Below are positions 58,720 to 64,000 of a DNA stretch of 64,000 nt, one piece after another (the first letter of the stretch is position 1; each line of letters opens with the position of its first letter). The stretch comes from Lates calcarifer (Eukaryota; Chordata; Actinopteri; Centropomidae): contig NC_066845.1 of assembly GCF_001640805.2 (NCBI RefSeq), forward strand, positions 18,850,307 to 18,914,306, in the 5' to 3' direction. A program made the translations under genes and the position numbers. The notes beneath the pieces are model-generated. The model did not search any database and was not told where the DNA came from. It saw only the letters and a list, made by a program, of their open reading frames with translations.

Positions 58720-59240
58720 AGACAGTGTTAGGAAGCAAACAATACAGAAGAGATATTGAACAGGCCTGCAAAAACAATATAACAATATCAACAGCAATTA
58801 AAATACCACATGACAGGGAAAATAACTGAAAGGACTGGGAGGAATCATCAGAGTCATAAAAAGAAATAATAACTGTTTAACTCTGAAAAGCCAGTGAGAA
58901 CAGATATGTTTCAAGACCCTTTTAATAACTCAACAGTATGGGCTGAGCTGAAAGATAACTGGAGTTTGAAATTATGGATGGTTGGGGATCTAAGCTACGC
59001 AGTCATGGAATAAGGAGTCACAGATATAAGAATGTGCCACGTCACATTAAGACTTTGTAGGTGATTAAAGGAGTCTTAAAATGTATACTAAATTTAAAGT
59101 GCAACCAATGCAAAGAGGCTAAAACAAGGTTATACGTCATCTATAATTAGTCTGAAGGATTTTGCAGCTGAACCCCTGACCAGCTGCAGTGTTTTGACTG
59201 GAAGTAAAATAAGATGCTGCAATGGTGAGGAGAACATAAT
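58720..59240. mobile_element. degenerate dispersed fish repeat
   Basis: AGGAGTCTTAAAATGTATAC, CAACCAATGCAAAGAGGCTA and CTGAACCCCTGACCAGCTGC resemble, from memory, the later part of the LINE-associated sequence also seen at 48.0-48.56 kb. No coding remains; boundaries and strand are uncertain. Confidence 0.35.
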
Positions 59241-59585
59241 GGCACAAATGGATTCCCTACATTAATTTATCACATTATTACAGTTATTGTCAACAAATAT
59301 TGCAACAAGACACAGGACAAACCCATGTGGTAAATGCAGGCTCAGTCATATCAATGTTTTTAACACATCACTCAGAGTAAAACTTAAATATTCACTGAAC
59401 TGTGAGGTGGTCTGATATCAGTGTAATATATGAAAACATATGGAAACACCAGAAAGTTAGAAAGAGGGCACAAAGATGACTGAACTTATTTCAAAACAAG
59501 TTCCAAGAGTTCTAGATAAAATAAGATAACATACAAATAACACCTACTAAACAAGTTCTTGGTGTGTCAGAGCACCCTGTAACAC

Positions 59586-59669
59586 CTGCCTGAAGGATGC
59601 GCTCATATTCAGAGTGAAGTGTGTGTGAAGTGGGAGATTCTGTGAGACCGGCTTTCTGCCTGGCTTCAT
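59586..59669 (-). other. candidate cytoplasmic-tail exon
   Basis: An 84-bp segment lying between an AG (ATATGCAG) and a donor (CAGGCAG then GTGTTAC). Both junctions fall after the first base of a codon, so the exon would be symmetric (phase 1-1). It encodes DEARQKAGLTESPTSHTLHS followed by EYERILQA. SEYERI fits the ITIM pattern (S/I/V/L)xYxx(I/V/L) that recruits SH2 phosphatases in immune receptors. The acceptor lacks a good pyrimidine tract, which weakens the case. It lies on the same strand as the other receptor-like pieces up to 62.95 kb. It could be chance. Confidence 0.25.
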
Positions 59670-59689
59670 CTGCATATATATTTGAGATT

Positions 59690-61350
59690 TGATTTTGTGG
59701 CCCACCAATAAATATCCTGCCTATATTAACATTTCCTTTCACACTGTGTTTTTGTACCTTACAAAGCTAACTGACAGTGTTCAAGGTGTAAACATTACAG
59801 TCTTAAATTCTGGTACAGAACTGCTCAAGAAATGTGGCCAAGTGTGGCTGACTTTGAACAGAGCAAGCTGAGACTGTGTGAGACTGTTTCTCCTCAATGG
59901 CAGTTTGTGGTAGCTGTAAATGCCCTGATATGCTCGCTGCTGAAATTATTGATTACCACTGCAAACGTATATGCTTGACTCACATGCTGGGGATACCAGC
60001 TCCCTGCTATACACTGTCCTTGACAGTTCCTCTACATACAGATCTGCTGCTGGTATGCTGAGTGATACCAGAGTCTACTTGTTGACTTCAGGATTTATCA
60101 GATTCATACATCTAAAAGTATAAACTTAGACAGGTTAGTGCCATTTATCCTACCGATACTACTCCTGGCTGCCTGTATGGGATTTGAAAAATTCACAATT
60201 GAAAAAACAACCCTGATGTATCCCATAAGTCACTGGGGCTAAACAGGAAATGGTCCCTCATGTTTTGCGTTCCCTAAACAGAAGGTGAACAAGAGCTGAA
60301 ACTAAACTAAAACTATTTTGTGAGGAAAATTGTAAGAAAAAACATTTTTTTGTATAACAGAAAAGTAGAAATGTGAGATCACTTTAAACCAGCCTTACAG
60401 TTATTTGTACATTACTGATTCATTTTGTGTTTTTTCCTATTGGTACATTTCTAAGCAATGTACTTTATTATTTGAATATTCAAATTCATAAACAGCTTTT
60501 GATTGGGTTTCCATGTATATTTGAATGTTTTGTATTTATTTTTTGAGCAGAGGAGATATTGAATGTGTCTGTGTGTGTGTCGGTGTTTACCCATTGGTTT
60601 GTGTGTGTATGTGTTTGTGAGTAAGTGTTGTTTGTGATAAGTCCGGCTGAACGGGCAGGAGGCGCACAGTCACACATGGCAGCTTGCCTTTCAGAGGAGG
60701 TGTGTGTCCACCACACTTTCCTCTCCGGCAGCCACTGCCAAAAGACAGTGAATTTCTCACTAACACAAATAAGTCCTCTTCATTCTAATTCTAGTTAGTA
60801 TTCTCTCTTTAGTACCCTCCACACATACGTGATTCAGCCACACTTTCAGAGAGGGATTTTGTAATGATCACTCCACTGAAAACAATGAATTGCAATAATC
60901 AATTAAAATACTGCAGTAATGTGTTGTTTCTGGTAGTGAATAGCTAAATATACTGACTACTAGAAATTGCGTACAGTACCAGCTGCTGCTTTTTTCTTTT
61001 TTGTTGTTTGTTTTTTAATTTAATTAATTTATTTATTTGGTTCCAAAACAGAGTTAAGACCTGAAAGTGAGCTTTCAAAGCTAGAAATGCCGGCACCTGT
61101 TAAGTTGGATCAGTTGGCTGTATTAACAACCCTATCAGCTACCAAGTTATATTTGACCACAGCTATAACAAAAGCAGACCAAGAATATTTAATGGCCAAT
61201 GAATTATTTCTGTTAGTTGTGCACTGTATATTATTATGTGAAAATGTGTATTATTGCAAAATGTATTGATAATTAATCTTCACATATTAGAGTTCTTGTC
61301 TTCCCCAAAGCTTATACACCTATATTAAGATATGAAAAAGGAATTCTTTG
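59690..61350. other. unique AT-rich sequence
   Basis: No second membrane segment or clear exon was found on the minus strand here, though one would be needed to link the ectodomain-like and tail-like pieces. A GT-rich patch lies at 60565-60630. Confidence 0.4.
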
Positions 61351-61359
61351 TGTGTATAC

Positions 61360-61500
61360 CTTTCAGGTTGCCTCACTTCCATTTCTGGCTCTGGGCCATT
61401 TAACTGGACACTCTCTGAACTTGTTTCTGAAAAATTGCTATCAGTCTGGAGCCAGACCTTTGAACCCACATTCTCAGTTTTCTCCCTGCCTCTGTCTGTG
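61360..61500 (-). other. possible acidic-tail exon, weak
   Basis: The minus-strand frame reads REKTENVGSKVWLQTDSNFS and continues as acidic, serine-rich text to ...EVRQPE before a donor-like AAAG/GTATAC (61360/61359). The acceptor side is a CA-rich run, and the phase does not join the 38-bp segment at 61.77 kb. The plus strand is open as well. Listed only because it lies among other receptor-like pieces. Confidence 0.12.
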
Positions 61501-61771
61501 TGTGTGTGTTCTATAAAACCATTACTTTCAAAACAATATGAGCCCTTTCACACAGCACAATTGTTTATTCTGGCTTGAAGCTTCCCTTGACCTCCACAAC
61601 AACTGTTAAAAACTCAGATGAGCCCTGCAGTTTCACTGCTTTTCAAGGTAAAACAAATGGAAGTTTGAAAATGCATAAAATGATCTTAAAAGACTATTTT
61701 CCTTTATTATAATTGGGTGGTATATTTGTAGTGTTAGTCACCATTCCAATCTGCAATAATAACATACTTAC

Positions 61772-61809
61772 CAAGCTGATTGTTGAGATGTGGGAATGTG
61801 GTGACATCC
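61772..61809 (-). other. candidate 38-bp exon
   Basis: Bounded by a good acceptor (CTCCACCTGACTTTTTAG) and a near-ideal donor (TTG then GTAAGTATG). It encodes GCHHIPTSQQSA plus two bases of the next codon. It follows the 92-codon segment at 61943-62218 after a 133-bp GT...AG interval, a usual intron size in teleosts, and keeps its reading phase. Short connecting-peptide exons of this size between an ectodomain and a membrane exon are common in immune receptors. Its splice signals are among the best in the window. Confidence 0.35.
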
Positions 61810-61942
61810 CTAAAAAGTCAGGTGGAGCAAGAAACATGAGCAGTCAGAGAATTTGACTAAGGTCAGCACTAATATTGCCTCAAGTAGAGATAAAAAGCAG
61901 GTCACAGAGGTCTGGTATGTTCACTTCTTTCTAACTCCATAC

Positions 61943-62218
61943 CCCCAGAGTTTTGTCATTCTCAGACTTGTAGTTTTCAGATCCAACCAATGACGAGTCA
62001 GGTGTCATCACATAAGGCAACTTATCAGACTCCACACAGCTCCTGTTGGAGCCAAAACGGACTGGGCTTTGTATAACTTTTTCACATGTGTAGTGGTGTT
62101 CTCCAAAACTTGTAGATAGACTTTTAAATGTAAAATTGGTGCAGTTGTCTTTCAAGGTCAGGGAATAATAGGTTAAGGTTACAGTCACATTACACTTCCG
62201 TTCAATACCTGCATTCTG
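61943..62218 (-). CDS. candidate ectodomain exon of an unknown receptor
   Basis: A 276-bp segment, exactly 92 codons, starting after a pyrimidine-rich acceptor TTCATTTTTTTGCAG (a CAGCAG tandem acceptor, so an alternative start 3 bp on is possible) and ending at GGGG then GTATGG; both junctions are phase 0. The encoded segment includes RKCNVTVTLTYYSLTLKDNC, HYTCEKVIQSPVRFGSNRSC and four N-glycosylation sequons (NVT, NCT, NFT, NRS) with four cysteines, as expected for a secreted or cell-surface domain. It does not match an Ig, fibronectin III or Ly6 pattern that I can name. It pairs with the 38-bp segment downstream. Without a homology search it remains a prediction and may be a pseudogene piece. 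Confidence 0.35.
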
Positions 62219-62744
62219 CTGCAAAAAAATGAATGTGATATCACACATCAGAGTTAATCAGAGCAATCACTAAATATAAACACAGTATGATAGCAATGTC
62301 ACAGTTTGTATTGTCATAATTTACTAAAAATGGTGATAGACACAAACAAATTATGCAAAAATAACTGCGGTACATGTCTATGGGTCCTATCACAGGGTAG
62401 GGACAAACGGCCTATATGGTCATTTATGTAGGAGGACTTATGTTGGCTTTGGGGGCTTCGATAGAAATAAATGGAGAGCAGATTCAGTATTCATAAGATG
62501 AAATGTTATCTGACTGTACCTTTAATAGGCATAGTATATATAAGCAGTGGCTGTTTAGGGGGAATGAGGGACAGATGAGGATCAAGTGACAGGGGATGTG
62601 TTAGGGATGGAGGATGGAGAGGTCGTTGCAGGGTCTGAAACATTAGAACTGGCAGGTATGAAAAATGGGCAGAAAAATCCCCAACTTTCTCTTGAAAACA
62701 TCCATGACAGTTCATAGACCAGCTTAGACCAGTTAAACTTTGAC

Positions 62745-62951
62745 CTACGATACTTGCTGTATTTGCCCTGCCTGACTTGTTGCAGAAATCTCATGGGATT
62801 CCCAGTCCCGGCATTTTAGTGAGTAAAATGTTATCATAATGACCATGACCAATAGAAAGATACTTTTTGCAATGATGATTAACACTGTTGTTATAACAAA
62901 CAAGCTAGATATTAGATTCACGAAACAGCAAAGACTGTATGTAGCATCTAT
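62745..62951 (-). CDS. candidate transmembrane/tail exon
   Basis: A 68-codon open stretch ending in TAG. It contains a hydrophobic span of about 27 residues (roughly 11-41) including LIIIAKSIFLLVMVIMI, then a basic stop-transfer KCR and a short tail DWESHEISATSQAGQIQQVS. A lysine inside the membrane span is typical of receptors that pair with acidic residues of ITAM adaptors (T-cell receptor chains, NITRs, TREM-like proteins). A possible acceptor (ATATCTAG before C TTG TTT) would start the exon at 62906; a weaker one lies further upstream. The phase of that acceptor would suit the 38-bp exon at 61772, but that exon is downstream on this strand. No ATG start is expected for a last exon. Confidence 0.35.
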   Translation of the reverse strand: MDATYSLCCFVNLISSLFVITTVLIIIAKSIFLLVMVIMITFYSLKCRDWESHEISATSQAGQIQQVS

Positions 62952-62959
62952 TCACTGAG

Positions 62960-63384
62960 ATGCCCAATTTGTATTTCTTTCCTTTTTTGCCTCTTTCAAC
63001 TAATTGTGCCTTCATATCCTGCACACAGCAATTAAATGAGGAAGAGGCTGAGAGTTGGAGATAATGGAAATTTATTCCACCCAGTAAATTGAGAATTACA
63101 AGAAAGTGCACTGTGCTGAGCGTGATGAAATAAAAATGGACATTGGAATTTTGGAAGTGAGTGCACAATCACTTGAAGGTTTGGATCGTACGCTCTAGTG
63201 ATCTACTGCTAATGCCCTGGCTCGGACTATCAACTTGGCCCTCTGTTTTAACCTGTTTGAACAGAAGAAGACACAGAGCAAACTCTTCGTCCGTCCTCTG
63301 CAACGGCACATTGCTTTGATTTATTATTTTCCTTAAAACCTTGAAGAAAGTTGAAAAAGGTACAGACAGAAAGGCAACACACAC
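62960..63384 (-). other. open frames upstream of the membrane segment
   Basis: Minus-strand frames at 63169-63384 (KVLRKIINQSNVPLQRTDEE onward, stop at 63169) and 62905-63168 (including QDMKAQLVERGKKGKKYKLG after a GTGTGCAG acceptor-like site) have protein-like composition, but neither is in a known family nor has good signals at both ends. They could be upstream exons or chance. Confidence 0.15.
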
Positions 63385-63660
63385 ACATATACAATATACC
63401 TATCCACTGCACATGTTTGTTAACAACACAGATGCAGAGATTAAACTCACTGGTAAGCACACATGCATATGTCTGAATGAATGCACACAGACATATATAC
63501 GTACAGAAACAGAAAGTGGAAGGGCATCCAGTCATGCACATCCACTGCACACAACTGCATGGATCTCTCACATTAACTCTCTGACTCACACATATAAATA
63601 CAAACCGAAAATAACACATGCTCGAGTACATAGACACATACACGTGCGCACATGTCAGCT
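63370..63660. repeat. CA-rich cryptic simple sequence
   Basis: Short ACACAC clusters recur among CATA and CACG text. They explain a 136-codon plus frame (63341-63751) and most of a 201-codon minus frame (63248-63853), which I do not believe encode proteins. Confidence 0.7.
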
Positions 63661-63754
63661 CATTTCTCAGGGAATGACGACCGTGGAGGGTGTCACAGAT
63701 GTCAGCAGTGACTGTCACGCCCCAGGGGATTCTGGGAAACGAGAGAGATGAATG

Positions 63755-64000
63755 AAAAAAAAAAAAATCTGCCTTTTGCAAGGGGAGAGAGAGAGAGATG
63801 TGAGTACAAGCCAGAGAGTGGAGAAGGTTGAGATGAAGGCGAGGGAGGAACAATCAATTCTCTGACATCTCTAAATGTGCACTTGATGATGCATACCTAA
63901 ACAGGCCTGAAATGGTCCGCAGGGAGAAGAGATGGGAGTGAAAGAGGTGAATGAGAAAAAGGGGAAGGGGGGGGGGTATGGGGAAAGAGAGATGAGATTA
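63755..64000. repeat. purine-rich low-complexity end of window
   Basis: A12 at about 63758-63769, GAGAGAGAGAGA near 63785, and a purine-rich end with a G9 run at about 63968. No gene is visible. Confidence 0.7.

Noticed and set aside
57616..58797. Isoleucine/tyrosine repeat frames, which look like membrane proteins
   Set aside because: Pure AT microsatellite encoding ATA/TAT codons on every strand.
62506..62715. Further exon downstream of the membrane segment
   Set aside because: The frame lies past the stop at 62745-62747 and has no acceptor-donor pair; the serine/proline-rich end is low complexity.
63248..63853. 201-codon minus-strand and 136-codon plus-strand frames
   Set aside because: Both derive from CA-rich cryptic repeats, which remove stop codons; the composition is cysteine/valine or threonine/histidine dominated.
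1..64000. CRISPR array, bacterial operon, phage or plasmid origin
   Set aside because: No direct repeats with regular unique spacers, no long packed frames, no ribosome-binding sites. The sequence is vertebrate in texture throughout.

Overview
This window looks like nuclear DNA of a ray-finned fish, most likely a spiny-rayed (acanthomorph/perciform-type) teleost. The support is indirect: it is AT-rich, CpG-poor and dense in (CA)n, (AT)n and poly(G) simple repeats; it holds decayed Tc1/mariner transposons of two families, a fish-type solo LTR, a MITE and several copies of interspersed families I associate from memory with perciform genomes. There are no operons, Shine-Dalgarno sites, rRNA or convincing tRNA genes, and almost every open reading frame is short and chance-like. 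I recognise no intact protein-coding gene. It reads as intergenic or intronic DNA.

Layout. 0-9 kb: mostly unique sequence with two CTCF-like motifs (1.65, 2.86 kb), a possible exon ending at a good donor (3.03 kb), a tRNA-like hairpin repeat (3.9 kb) and the first poly(G) tract (8.69 kb). 9-16 kb: four interspersed repeat copies around a conserved-looking block at 12.7-12.95 kb. 16-31 kb: a GC-box/DR1 nuclear-receptor motif (16.75 kb), a LINE/SINE tail (18.3 kb), a regulatory-looking block (20.1-20.6 kb), an interstitial telomere repeat (22.78 kb), a near-perfect hairpin (23.4 kb), two more repeat copies, a 498-bp segment with strong splice signals at both ends (28.87-29.36 kb) and a MITE (30.5 kb). 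31-46 kb: further repeats, a T14G25 tract, a divergent CTCF-like pair (40.5 kb), homeodomain-type motifs (42.9-43.4 kb) and a CpG-rich patch (44.1 kb). 46-49 kb: a minus-strand Tc1 relic that seems to interrupt an older repeat. 53.3-55.1 kb: a plus-strand Tc1 relic split by an 830-bp solo LTR with a perfect 5-bp target duplication. 57.6-58.6 kb: two 80-bp AT tracts.

The best hint of protein-coding DNA is on the minus strand at 59.6-63.0 kb. It has a membrane-spanning reading frame with a lysine inside the hydrophobic stretch, a 92-codon cysteine- and N-glycosylation-rich exon-like segment followed after 133 bp by a 38-bp exon-like segment with a very good donor, and an 84-bp tail-like segment with an ITIM-like tyrosine motif. 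They suggest pieces of one or more receptor genes or pseudogenes, but their order (membrane piece upstream of the ectodomain piece) does not make one simple protein. Conserved-element calls and transcription-factor motifs are eye-based predictions and untested.
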